The notes under the pieces: generated by a model
Told to the model about the DNA's origin: nothing
Seen by the model: only the letters and a program-made list of their open reading frames with translations
The model's database searches: none
Source of the DNA: Crossiella sp. SN42
Lineage (GTDB): Bacteria > Actinomycetota > Actinomycetes > Mycobacteriales > Pseudonocardiaceae
Direction: 5' to 3'
DNA: 64,000 bases
Assembly (NCBI RefSeq): GCF_023897065.1
Contig: NZ_JAMHIV010000011.1
Span: forward strand, 124,001-188,000
Shown: positions 7,638 to 16,034 of the stretch, piece after piece
How the letters are laid out: every line of letters starts with the position of its first letter
How positions within the stretch are numbered: the first letter of the stretch is position 1
Made by a program: the position numbers and the translations under genes

Positions 7638-8739
7638 GGCCGAGCCGCCGCTGGGCATGCTCGCCGAGCTGACCCACCGCTGCCCGCTGCACTGCCCGTA
7701 CTGCTCCAACCCGCTGGAGCTGATCGCCAAGAACAACGAGCTGAGCACCGAGCAGTGGCGCTCGGTGCTCACCCAGGCCCGCGAGCTCGGCGTGCTCCAG
7801 GTGCACATGTCCGGCGGCGAACCCCTTGCCCGCCATGACCTCCGCGAGCTGGTCGAGCACGCCAGCGAGCTCGGCTGCTACGTGAACCTGGTGACCAGCG
7901 GGCTCGGCCTGACCGAGCCGGTGCTGCGCGACCTGGCCGACCGGGGGCTCGCGCACGTGCAACTGTCCATTCAGGACTCGGATCCGGTGCGGGGCGACCA
8001 GGTCGCGGGCGCCCGCGCGCACGACCGGAAGCTGGCCGCGGCCGAGGTGGTGCACCGGGCCGGCCTGCCGCTGACCGGGAACGTGGTGCTCACCCGGCTC
8101 AACCACGACCGGATCGGCGAGATCATCGCCATGGCCGAGACCATGGGCGTGGACCGGCTGGAGCTGGCCAACACCCAGTACTACGGCTGGGCGCTGAAGA
8201 ACCGGGCCCAGCTGATGCCGACCAGGGCGCAGCTGGCCACCGCGGAGCCGATCGTGCGCGCGGCGACCCAGCGGCTGGCCGGGCGGATGCAGGTGGTCTA
8301 CGTGGTGGCCGACTACTACGAGGACTACCCGAAACCGTGCATGCACGGCTGGGGCGCGCGCCAGCTGACCGTGGCGCCCAACGGCGATGTGCTGCCCTGC
8401 CCGGCGGCCACCGCGATCAGCACGCTGAAGCTGGAGAACGTGAAGGACCGGCCGCTGGCCGAGATCTGGTACCAGGGCGAGTCCTTCAACGCCTACCGCG
8501 GCACCGACTGGATGAGCGAGACCTGCCGGGCCTGCCCGCGCAAGGAGACCGACTTCGGCGGCTGCCGCTGCCAGGCGTTCCTGCTCACCGGCGACGCCGC
8601 GGCCACCGACCCGGTGTGCTCCCGCTCGCCGGACCGGCCGATCATCGACACCATCCTGGCCCGCCACCACGAGGCCACCGAACCGCGGGACGCGCCGCTG
8701 GCGATGCGGTGGCTCGCCACCGAACGAGGAGCGCGATGA
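7630..8739 (+). CDS. pqqE: PqqA peptide cyclase PqqE (radical SAM)
   Basis: 369 residues. PqqE uses S-adenosylmethionine and iron-sulfur clusters to form the Glu-Tyr carbon-carbon bond in PqqA. The radical SAM motif CPLHCPYC (Cys18, Cys22, Cys25) is intact, followed by HMSGGEP. A C-terminal SPASM region has CMHGWGARQLTVAPNG, LPCPAA and CRACPRKETDFGGCRCQAF, supplying Cys ligands for auxiliary clusters. The ATG at 7630 lies within the end of pqqD. The stop codon overlaps the pqqB start. Confidence 0.95.
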   Translation: MPEAEPPLGMLAELTHRCPLHCPYCSNPLELIAKNNELSTEQWRSVLTQARELGVLQVHMSGGEPLARHDLRELVEHASELGCYVNLVTSGLGLTEPVLRDLADRGLAHVQLSIQDSDPVRGDQVAGARAHDRKLAAAEVVHRAGLPLTGNVVLTRLNHDRIGEIIAMAETMGVDRLELANTQYYGWALKNRAQLMPTRAQLATAEPIVRAATQRLAGRMQVVYVVADYYEDYPKPCMHGWGARQLTVAPNGDVLPCPAATAISTLKLENVKDRPLAEIWYQGESFNAYRGTDWMSETCRACPRKETDFGGCRCQAFLLTGDAAATDPVCSRSPDRPIIDTILARHHEATEPRDAPLAMRWLATERGAR

Positions 8740-9632
8740 GGGTTCTGCTGCTGGGCACGGCGGCAGGCGGCGGTTTCCCGCAGTGGAACTGCGCCTGCCG
8801 GCTGTGCGCCGCCGGCCGGGACGGCCTGCTGACCCACCGCAGCCAGGACGGCATCGCGGTCAGCGCCACCGGCGAGCGCTGGTTCCTGGTCAACGCCAGC
8901 CCGGACATCCGGGCACAACTGTTGGCGCACAACCAGTTCCGCCCCACACCGCCGAGGGACACCCCGCTGCGCGGCGTGCTGCTCACCGACGCGGAGCTGG
9001 ACCACTCGCTGGGCCTGATGCTGCTGCGCGAGGGCGACGACCTGGACGTGTGGGCCCCTTCGGCGGTGCTGCACGGGCTGACCGAGGACTTCGGGCTGCG
9101 CGGGGTGCTCGCGCACTACCGGAGCTGGTCCTGGCACACCGTCGAGCCCGGCGCGGCCTTCACCCTCGGCGGCGAACTGGCGGTGACCGCGTTCCCGGTC
9201 AGCGGCAAGCGGCCCCGGTACGCCAAAGAGTCCACAATGGACGGACCGTGGGTGGTGGCTTACCGGATCACCGACCCGGCCACCGGCGGCTCCCTGGTCT
9301 ACGCGCCCTGCCTGCGCGAGTGGCCCGAGGGCTTCGACGAGTTCGTCGCCGACGCCGACTGCGTGATCATCGACGGCACCTTCCACTCCCCCGCCGAGAT
9401 GTCCGGGGCCACCGGGAAGAAGGCGGACGCGGACCAGAAGTCCATGGGGCACATCCCGATCGCCGGTCCGGGCGGCGGCCTGGACCAGCTGTCCCGCTTC
9501 CCCGGCAAACGCCGGATCCTGACCCACCTGAACAACACCAACCCGGTGCTGGACCCGGACTCGCCGGAACACGCCGAGGTGCTGGCCGCCGGGGTGTCCG
9601 CGCCACCGGACGGCACCGAGTTCGAGCTCTAG
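8736..9632 (+). CDS. pqqB: PQQ biosynthesis protein PqqB (metallo-beta-lactamase fold)
   Basis: 298 residues. PqqB is a metallo-beta-lactamase-fold enzyme thought to hydroxylate the cross-linked Glu-Tyr intermediate. The diagnostic N-terminus LLLGTAAGGGFPQWNCACRLC is present, as is the motif LTDAELDHSLGL that replaces the usual HxHxDH. A late motif LTHLNNTNPVLDPDSPE is also typical. The start ATGA overlaps the pqqE stop. The last base of the stop overlaps the stop of the convergent regulator gene. No pqqF protease gene is present; other proteases must release the intermediate. Confidence 0.95.
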   Translation: MRVLLLGTAAGGGFPQWNCACRLCAAGRDGLLTHRSQDGIAVSATGERWFLVNASPDIRAQLLAHNQFRPTPPRDTPLRGVLLTDAELDHSLGLMLLREGDDLDVWAPSAVLHGLTEDFGLRGVLAHYRSWSWHTVEPGAAFTLGGELAVTAFPVSGKRPRYAKESTMDGPWVVAYRITDPATGGSLVYAPCLREWPEGFDEFVADADCVIIDGTFHSPAEMSGATGKKADADQKSMGHIPIAGPGGGLDQLSRFPGKRRILTHLNNTNPVLDPDSPEHAEVLAAGVSAPPDGTEFEL

Positions 9633-10597
9633 GAAGCAGCGAGCAGCGCGTCCGCCTGGGCGCTGCGCTGGTAGAGCACGAACCGGCCGTCCCGCCGCGC
9701 GGTGACCAGGCCGGTCCGGCGCAGCGCGCCCAGGTGGTAGGACACCGTGGCCGCGGCCAGCTCGTGCCGGCCGGCCAGCTCCGCGGTGGAGCGCGGCGCG
9801 TCCAGGTCGGCCAGCAGCGCGGCCCTGGTCGCGCCGACCACCCTGGCCAGCTCGGCCGGGTCCCGCCTGCCGCGCAGGCCGATCCGGGCGGCCGGGTAGT
9901 AGAGGGCGACCTGCCGCTTGTCGTCGCACTGGAGCATGAACTTCGGCCAGCTGAGCACCGAGGGGGCCAGCACGATCGCCTGCCCGGACAGGTCGAGGTC
10001 CACCGGGTAGGGCTTGTCCACGGTCACCGCCGAGCCGGTCCAGTGGCACTTGGGGTCCAGCGTGCTCAGCAGGGCGCCGACCCCTCGGGTGGCCAGCGTC
10101 TTGGCCCGGTCGTTCAGGTCGGCCTCGGCCAGCGCCTCGATCCGGTGCCAGCCCTCGGCCAGCGCCAGCCGCCAGAAGGTCTCGATCCCCTCGGCCAGCC
10201 GCCCGGCCAGCGTGCCGGCCTCGGCCAGCCGCCGCACCCTGGTGGAGACCGGCCGGCCCCAGTGGTCCTCGGCGTAGCGCAGCTGGGTGAGCACCGCCTC
10301 GGCCGAGCTGCCCGCGAGGTCGGCCAGCTGGGCCTGGAACACCTCGGCAGGCGCGCCCGGCCGGGGCTGCGGGGTGAGCAGGTCCGGGGTGTAGTGGTTG
10401 CCCTCCGGCGCCAGCAGGTCGGTGACCAGGTCGACCGCTGCCGCGCCGAGCGCGTCCCTGGCCAGCGCGCCGGTGTCGCCGAAGACCGGGTGCCTGCCGC
10501 CCCGCGCGGCCAGGTTCAGCCACCAGACCGCTTCCATGATCGGTGAGTGCGACAGCCGGATGTTCGCCACCGTCGTGGCGTCACAGCGCAGCAGCAT
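9629..10597 (-). CDS. ArsR-type transcriptional regulator (DUF5937 + HTH)
   Basis: 322 residues. The first ~240 residues resemble the DUF5937 domain found in front of actinobacterial ArsR-like HTH domains. The last ~80 form a winged helix-turn-helix with AELAGRHELAAATVSYHLGALRRTGLVTARRDGRFVLYQRS, close to the ArsR SxHLxxLrxaGLV signature. No obvious metal-binding Cys cluster is visible. It ends within the pqqB stop codon on the opposite strand (4-nt overlap). It may regulate the neighbouring pqq genes, but that is inference from position only. ATG at 10597 fits the family start MLLRCDATT. Confidence 0.8.
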   Translation of the reverse strand: MLLRCDATTVANIRLSHSPIMEAVWWLNLAARGGRHPVFGDTGALARDALGAAAVDLVTDLLAPEGNHYTPDLLTPQPRPGAPAEVFQAQLADLAGSSAEAVLTQLRYAEDHWGRPVSTRVRRLAEAGTLAGRLAEGIETFWRLALAEGWHRIEALAEADLNDRAKTLATRGVGALLSTLDPKCHWTGSAVTVDKPYPVDLDLSGQAIVLAPSVLSWPKFMLQCDDKRQVALYYPAARIGLRGRRDPAELARVVGATRAALLADLDAPRSTAELAGRHELAAATVSYHLGALRRTGLVTARRDGRFVLYQRSAQADALLAAS

Positions 10598-10760
10598 CAC
10601 CGGCCGAACATAGCGCGGATTCGAGCGGGTTCGAATGAGTTCCGCCGACGGCTGGGACGCGCTTTGCTGGTCGTGGCCGGGGAATCCAGTTCTGGGGGAC
10701 GGGGTTCCCCGGCCACTGCGCGCCACCTGCCGTTCACCGGCCACCGCTAGCCTGCGCCGC

Positions 10761-11720
10761 ATGCGGTGGTCCCGACTGGTCATGTCCGTACTGGCCCTCA
10801 CCATCGGCCTGACCGGCCCTGCCGAGGCCGCCCCAGCCGATGTCCGGGTGCTGACCTGGAACATCTGGCGCGGCGGCCTCGGCGCGGGCGCGGACAACCT
10901 GCCCCGGCTGCTGGACCAGGTGGTGGCGACCCGCCCGGACGTGCTGCTCGCGGTGGAGACCTACGGCGCGGGCGAGCAGATCCGCCAGGCGCTGACCGAC
11001 CGGGCGGGCAAGGGCCGCTACTCCGGCACTCAGATCACGCCCAGCACCACCGGCGGCGACAACCTGTGGATCTTCACCCGCTACCCGGTGACCAGGACCT
11101 ACCCGGCCCCGGCCGGCGGCAAGGTGACCGCGTTCAACTTCGGCGGCGTCCAGGTCAGGCTGCCCGGCGGCAAGCACCTCAACCTGTTCGACACCTGGCT
11201 GCCCTACACCGACCCGTGGAACGGCTACCTGATCGACGAGAACGCCGCCGCCCGCCGCGCCGGCCTGCCACCCCGGCACACCCCGGCGGCGGTGGCCGAG
11301 GCGGAGACCGCGCAGACCACCTACCTGACCGAGATCATCACCCGCCACCTGCCGGACGGCCCTGCCGTGCTCGGCGGCGACTTCAACACCCCGGCGGCCA
11401 GCGACTGGACCGACCGCTGGCAGGGCTGCCCGAACCACTTCGGCATGACCTACCCGCTGCGCACCACCGACCTCCTGGTCGAGGCCGGCTTCACCGACAC
11501 CTTCCGCGCCGCCCACCCGGACGCCTGCACCGCCGAGGGCCGCACCTGGAGCCCGCAGCCGACCGAGCGGATGATCACTCCGCAGCGCATCGACCTGACC
11601 TTCGCCAGGGGCGCGACGGTGACCGGCAGCCAGGTGCTGGACACCCGGCTGCCCCGGCACGGGCCGGGAGTCTTCTACTCCGACCACGCGGCGCTGCTGA
11701 GCACCGTGCGGGTGCGCTGA
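10761..11720 (+). CDS. Secreted endonuclease/exonuclease/phosphatase family protein
   Basis: 319 residues. A signal peptide (1-24, ending AEAAPA) precedes an endonuclease/exonuclease/phosphatase fold. Characteristic motifs are VLTWNIWRGG (metal-binding Asn), VETYG (Glu), GDFNTP (Asp/Asn pair), RIDLTF and SDHAALL (catalytic His near the C-terminus). Family members hydrolyse DNA, sphingomyelin or phosphoinositides; the substrate cannot be told here. It is a single gene, divergent from the ArsR regulator. Confidence 0.82.
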   Translation: MRWSRLVMSVLALTIGLTGPAEAAPADVRVLTWNIWRGGLGAGADNLPRLLDQVVATRPDVLLAVETYGAGEQIRQALTDRAGKGRYSGTQITPSTTGGDNLWIFTRYPVTRTYPAPAGGKVTAFNFGGVQVRLPGGKHLNLFDTWLPYTDPWNGYLIDENAAARRAGLPPRHTPAAVAEAETAQTTYLTEIITRHLPDGPAVLGGDFNTPAASDWTDRWQGCPNHFGMTYPLRTTDLLVEAGFTDTFRAAHPDACTAEGRTWSPQPTERMITPQRIDLTFARGATVTGSQVLDTRLPRHGPGVFYSDHAALLSTVRVR

Positions 11721-11796
11721 GCACGCTCGGTGAACACTCGTGTCGCTCAGTGATATTCTCCGCCCTACTTGATTAGTTCATTTAGGTCTAGCCGGG

Positions 11797-12861
11797 GTGT
11801 ATCAACTTCGCTGGCCGGGAGAGCGAGTCGCGGTGGCGAGCAGGGGACGGCCGAGCAGGGCCAGCGTCTACCGGCGGCTCGACCATGCCCTGATTGAGCT
11901 GAACACCCGGTTCGGCGGCCTGCCCAGCCCCAAGGAAGCCCAGTCGATCTGGGACGACATCTGGCACCTGGAGGCGCACCACTCCACCGCGCTGGAGGGC
12001 AACACGCTGGTGCTGCGTGAGGTGCAGGCGTTGCTGGCGCAGGGCCGCGCGGTCGGCGCCAAGCCACTCGGGGAGTACAACGAGGTGCGCGGCTACGCCG
12101 ACGCCGCGCGCTGGGTCTACGGCCAGGCGCTGGAACCCGATGACTGGCACGACGGGCGGTTGCTGACCATCAGCGAGGTCCGCCGGGTGCACCACACCGC
12201 GATGACCCCAGTCTGGGACGTGGCCCCGCACCTGGAGGCGACCGACCGGGAAGGGCCGGGCTGCTTCCGCGAACACGACATCCAGCCCTTCGCCGGCGGC
12301 ATGACGCCGCCCGCCTGGCCGCTGGTGCCGGTCCGGATGCAGGAGTGGGTGGACGAGGTCTGCCTGACTGGCGGGCGCCTGCGCGGTGGCGAACCACCTG
12401 AGCGGCCACTGGCGGAGGAACTGGCCCGGCTGCACAACGAGTTCGAGCGGGTGCACCCGTTCCTGGACGGCAACGGTCGCACCGGACGGCTGGTGCTCAA
12501 CCTCATCCTGGTCCGGCTCGGCTATCCGCCGGTGGTCATCTTCAAGCGCCAGCGGGAGGCCTACCTCACCGCGCTGCAGCGCGCCGACTCCGGCGACTGC
12601 GGCGCGCTGGGCGAGCTGATCGCCAGGGCCATGTACGACAACCTCAACCGGTTCATCGTACCCAACGTGGCCGGGCCCGCCCGGCTGGTGCCGCTGGCCG
12701 CGCTGGTGTCCGAGGAATTCACCCTGGCCGCGCTGCGGCAGGCGGCGCGGCGCGGGCGGCTGGACGCGGTGCAGGGACCCGACGGGGTCTGGCGCAGTTC
12801 GCGCAAGGCCGTGGCGACGTATCAGGAAAACAAGCACCAGCACCGCCGTCCGGCGGGTTGA
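11797..12861 (+). CDS. Fic family protein (probable AMP-transferase)
   Basis: 354 residues. Fic enzymes transfer AMP or related groups onto hydroxyl side chains of target proteins. The full catalytic motif HPFLDGNGRTGR starts at His220. An N-terminal inhibitory-helix motif STALEGN (residues 63-69) matches (S/T)xxxE(G/N), indicating a class II Fic protein that is self-inhibited. A winged-helix-like tail follows (about 290-345). The GTG start at 11797 is preceded by a GC-rich GCCGGG. No antitoxin-like small gene is adjacent, as expected when inhibition is internal. Confidence 0.88.
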   Translation: MYQLRWPGERVAVASRGRPSRASVYRRLDHALIELNTRFGGLPSPKEAQSIWDDIWHLEAHHSTALEGNTLVLREVQALLAQGRAVGAKPLGEYNEVRGYADAARWVYGQALEPDDWHDGRLLTISEVRRVHHTAMTPVWDVAPHLEATDREGPGCFREHDIQPFAGGMTPPAWPLVPVRMQEWVDEVCLTGGRLRGGEPPERPLAEELARLHNEFERVHPFLDGNGRTGRLVLNLILVRLGYPPVVIFKRQREAYLTALQRADSGDCGALGELIARAMYDNLNRFIVPNVAGPARLVPLAALVSEEFTLAALRQAARRGRLDAVQGPDGVWRSSRKAVATYQENKHQHRRPAG

Positions 12862-13451
12862 CCGTCCACAACAGACGCACCCGGCGGCGCTGGTCAGTCC
12901 ACAAAGGCCAGTTGACCGGACATCTCCGGGCCGTTCAGCGGCCATGCGGCCTAGTCCCCAGGTCGGACCCCGTGCGGGCGCTACCTCCCCGGCGGGTGCC
13001 CAACTCGCCACCGGTAGCGGAGGTGCGCGGGCGGGGTCGGGGTGGACAGTGACGGGGCAGACCTGGCGCGTGCCTGGGAGGGCGGTCGCGGTGTCGCATC
13101 CGCCTGTGCCGGACTCCGGCGCCTACTCCGTGGAGCAGTACCGCGCGTGGCTGGCCGGCACCCCGACCTCGCGGTGAACTCCCAGGTCAGCCGGGCGGTG
13201 CTGATCGAGTTCGCCCAGCGGGCGGGAGGAGGACACGGGTGGAGGCGGCGAAGGAGGAGGGGCGGGTGCGACGGGTGCGGGCGCCGGTTGTGCGACCGCT
13301 GACCACCCCTTCGGCCACCCCGCCGTGGCAGCTGGACCCGCGCAACCCACAGAACCGGCAGAACCGGACCCCGTCCGCACCTGACCCCAGCGCGCACACC
13401 GGCGGTAGGTTGGGGGGTACTGCCCTGGTCGCGCAGTGGTTCGGAGCGCGC
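12862..13451. other. 590-bp region without a confident gene
   Basis: All frames are partly open from high GC, but none shows a recognisable protein apart from one possible short gene at 13049-13177. The histidine-kinase frame is open from 13239, so its start could lie further upstream than 13452. No hairpin or tRNA was seen. Confidence 0.4.
13049..13177 (+). CDS. Possible small hypothetical protein
   Basis: 42 residues from GTG. The tail PDSGAYSVEQYRAWLAGTP looks like normal protein sequence, with aromatic and acidic residues rather than the Arg/Pro/Gly-rich output of a GC shadow frame. I do not recognise a family. There is no strong ribosome site and the start is uncertain. Confidence 0.25.
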   Translation: MTGQTWRVPGRAVAVSHPPVPDSGAYSVEQYRAWLAGTPTSR

Positions 13452-14651
13452 ATGTCCACACCACTCGGCTGGCGTCCGCCGCGCCCGCTGCAAAACCTGA
13501 GTGCCCGCCAGGCGGATCTGCTGGTCGTCGTCCTCGTGCTGCTCGCGGTGGAGCTCCCGCTGGCCTTCGGCATCGGTGGCGTCTCGCCGTGGTGGGGCTA
13601 CCCGGTCGCGGCGCTGACCGCGCTCCCGTTGCTGCTGCGCCGCCAGGCGCCGATGCTGACCATGCTCGCGGTCAGCGTGGCCGACCTGGTCTACATCGGG
13701 CTCGACCTGCCGGACGTGTGGAGCATCTACGGCCCGCTGGTCGGCGTCTACACCGTGGCCAGGCACAGCGAACCGCTGATCCGCCGGGTCACCATGGCGC
13801 TGGCGCTGCTCGCGGTGGTGGTGCACAACATGCTCGACCCGATGCAGTTCCAGGAGTTCACCTTCCTGATCACCTGCACGGTCACCGCGTACCTGCTGGG
13901 CTGGGCGGTGCGCACCAACGCCGCCTACACCCTCGCGCTGGAGGAGCGCACGCACCGGCTGGAGCAGGAACAGCAGCTGGAGGCCGAGCGGGCCACCAGC
14001 GCCGAACGCGCCCGGATCGCCCGCGACATGCACGACATCCTCTCCCACGCGGTCGCGCTGATCGTGGTGCAGGCCGAGTCGGGGCCGCTGGTGGTGCGCA
14101 ACGACCCGGCCCGCGCCGAGGCCAGCTTCGACGCCATCGCCACCGCGGGCCGGGACGCGATGGCCCAGCTGCGCAGGCTGCTCGGCATGGTGCCCAGGGA
14201 TACCGCCGAGGTGGGCCGGGCCCCGCAGCCGACCATGGACGACGTGCCGCGCATGATCGAGACGGTCCGGGCCACCGGGCTGCGGGTGGAGCACACCGTG
14301 GACGGCACGCCCAGCCCGCTGCCGCCGGACACCGAACTGGCGGTCTACCGGCTGATCCAGGAGGCGCTGACCAACACCGTGCGGCACGCCCGCGCGGGCC
14401 GGGCCGAGGTGCGGCTGAGCTGGTCGCGGTCCGAGCTGGCGGTGCGGGTGCTCGACGACGGGATCGGCGCGGACCTCACCGAGCAGCAGGGCCGGGCCGG
14501 GCGCGGGCTGGTCGGCATCCGGGAACGGGTTGGCGCCTGTGGCGGGATGGTGCGGATCGGGCCGCGGGATGGCGGCGGGTTCGCGGTGACGGCGGAAATC
14601 CCGTTGGCGCACAAGGACTTCCCGGTGAACCGGGTGGAGAGGCGGAGTTGA
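13452..14651 (+). CDS. NarL-type two-component sensor histidine kinase
   Basis: 399 residues. About five membrane segments (roughly 20-150) are followed by a short coiled coil and an HisKA_3 dimerisation domain with ERARIARDMHDILSHAV, whose His is the phosphorylation site. The HATPase domain follows, with QEALTNTVRHARA, DDGIG and GRGLVGIRERV. The signal sensed is unknown. ATG 13452 is chosen because it lies just before the first membrane helix; the open frame extends to 13239. The response regulator gene follows 2 nt later, so the two form a pair. Confidence 0.88.
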   Translation: MSTPLGWRPPRPLQNLSARQADLLVVVLVLLAVELPLAFGIGGVSPWWGYPVAALTALPLLLRRQAPMLTMLAVSVADLVYIGLDLPDVWSIYGPLVGVYTVARHSEPLIRRVTMALALLAVVVHNMLDPMQFQEFTFLITCTVTAYLLGWAVRTNAAYTLALEERTHRLEQEQQLEAERATSAERARIARDMHDILSHAVALIVVQAESGPLVVRNDPARAEASFDAIATAGRDAMAQLRRLLGMVPRDTAEVGRAPQPTMDDVPRMIETVRATGLRVEHTVDGTPSPLPPDTELAVYRLIQEALTNTVRHARAGRAEVRLSWSRSELAVRVLDDGIGADLTEQQGRAGRGLVGIRERVGACGGMVRIGPRDGGGFAVTAEIPLAHKDFPVNRVERRS

Positions 14652-14653
14652 GC

Positions 14654-15340
14654 GTGGTGACCGAGCAGACCGTGGAGCCGATCCGGGTGGTGATCGCCGA
14701 CGACCAGGAGCTGGTGCGCGCCGGGTTCCGGCTGATCCTGGACAGCCAGCCCGACATCGAGGTGGTGGCCGAGGCCGAGGACGGCGCGAACGCGGTGTTC
14801 GCCACCCGGATGCTGCGGCCGGAGGTGGTGCTGCTGGACATCCGGATGCCCACCATGGACGGCATCGAGGCGGCCAGGGTGATCTGCGCGGAGACCGACG
14901 CCAAGGTCGTCATGCTGACCACCTACGACCTGGACGAGTACCTCTACGACGCGCTGCACGCCGGGGTCAGCGGCTTCCTGCTCAAGGACGTGCGCAGGGA
15001 CGACCTGGTGCACGCGGTGCGCGTGGTGGTCACCGGCGAGGCGATGCTGGCCCCGTCGATGACCCGCCGCCTGGTGCAGGACGTGGTCAGCCGCGCGCTA
15101 CGGCCCACGCCGGACAACCCCGACCCGCGCCTGGACACGCTGACCGCGCGCGAGGCGCAGACCCTGGAGCTGGTGGCGCGCGGGCTGTCCAACGCGGAGA
15201 TCGCCAAGGCCATGGTGCTCTCGGAGCACACGGTGAAGACGCACGTCAGCAGCCTGCTGACCAAGCTGGACCTGCGGGACCGGGTGCAGGCGGTGGTCTT
15301 CGCCTACGAGTACGGCGTGGTGGGCGGCAGCCGGGCCTGA
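14654..15340 (+). CDS. LuxR/NarL-family response regulator
   Basis: 228 residues. A receiver domain (VVIADDQELVRAGF with the acidic pair, VVLLDIRMPTMDG with the phospho-acceptor Asp, KD in FLLKDVRRDD) is joined to a LuxR-type helix-turn-helix (LTAREAQTLELVARGLSNAEIAKAM, EHTVKTHVSSLLTKL). The GTG at 14654 is chosen because GGAGAGGCGGAG ends 6 nt before it; a TTG at 14648 overlapping the kinase stop is an alternative. Partner of the preceding kinase. Confidence 0.9.
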   Translation: MVTEQTVEPIRVVIADDQELVRAGFRLILDSQPDIEVVAEAEDGANAVFATRMLRPEVVLLDIRMPTMDGIEAARVICAETDAKVVMLTTYDLDEYLYDALHAGVSGFLLKDVRRDDLVHAVRVVVTGEAMLAPSMTRRLVQDVVSRALRPTPDNPDPRLDTLTAREAQTLELVARGLSNAEIAKAMVLSEHTVKTHVSSLLTKLDLRDRVQAVVFAYEYGVVGGSRA

Positions 15341-15343
15341 CGC

Positions 15344-15994
15344 TCAGCGGGAGCGCAGCAGGCGTTCCCTGATCCGCATCCGCAGCGCCTGCCAGAGCTG
15401 TCCCGGCACCGAGGGCCGCCGCGCGGTGCACAGGGCCCGCGCGGGCACGTGCTCGCCCCGCAGCTCCCCCGCCACCTCGGCGACCACCCTCGGGTGCCCC
15501 AGCGGCACCGGTTCGCTGCCGCGGTCCAGCACCTTCACCCGCACGCCGTGCCCGGTGAGCACCTGCTCGATCGGCACGCTGCGCAGGTTGAGCAGCGCCT
15601 GGTCCAGCTGGGTCGCGCCGTGCCCGGCCGCGACCTCGCCGGAGCACGGCTCCGGGTCGACCAGCAGCACCGAGCGGACCTGCTCGGGGTGGTCGGTGGC
15701 CAGCAGCATGGCCGGTCCGGCGGCCTGTCCCTCGGCCAGCAGGTCGATGGTGCCGCCGCCGTCGGCCAGGCGCTCCAGCACGTCCCTGGCCCTGGGCATG
15801 GCGGCCTCGGCCGCGGGCAGGCGCAGCCAGGCGATGTGCGTGGAGCGGGCGAAGTCCCGCCAGGTCGCGGGCAGCTCCCCGTGCTTGCCCAGGCCCGCTG
15901 GATCAAGGACGAAGAGCACGTCGGCGCCTTCGGGTCCGTGTTCCACCAGGTCCGGGCCCGCGGCTCGGGTGACCTGTGGTTTTGGTGCGCTCAT
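15344..15994 (-). CDS. Hydrolase-like protein with degenerate nucleophile site
   Basis: 216 residues with the order of an alpha/beta hydrolase: an oxyanion-side strand VLFVLDPAGLG, a WRDFARS region and the strand-turn-helix IDLLAEGQAAGPAMLLA. This is where hydrolases have GxSxG. Here the elbow reads A-E-G-Q-A-A-G with no Ser, so it is probably not a working serine hydrolase. A following VLLVDPEPC strand also fits the fold. It is convergent with the response regulator (3 bp apart) and ends a minus-strand group with the MpaB-like gene. The assignment is fold-level only. Confidence 0.55.
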   Translation of the reverse strand: MSAPKPQVTRAAGPDLVEHGPEGADVLFVLDPAGLGKHGELPATWRDFARSTHIAWLRLPAAEAAMPRARDVLERLADGGGTIDLLAEGQAAGPAMLLATDHPEQVRSVLLVDPEPCSGEVAAGHGATQLDQALLNLRSVPIEQVLTGHGVRVKVLDRGSEPVPLGHPRVVAEVAGELRGEHVPARALCTARRPSVPGQLWQALRMRIRERLLRSR

Positions 15995-16034
15995 GGCCTG
16001 CCTTTCCGGGTGACCCCCGCGCGGGGGATACCCA

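Noticed and set aside
13239-13451. Upstream extension of the NarL-type kinase gene
   Set aside because: The extension is Arg/Pro-rich and lacks domain features; the ATG at 13452 lies just before the first membrane helix. It cannot be fully excluded.
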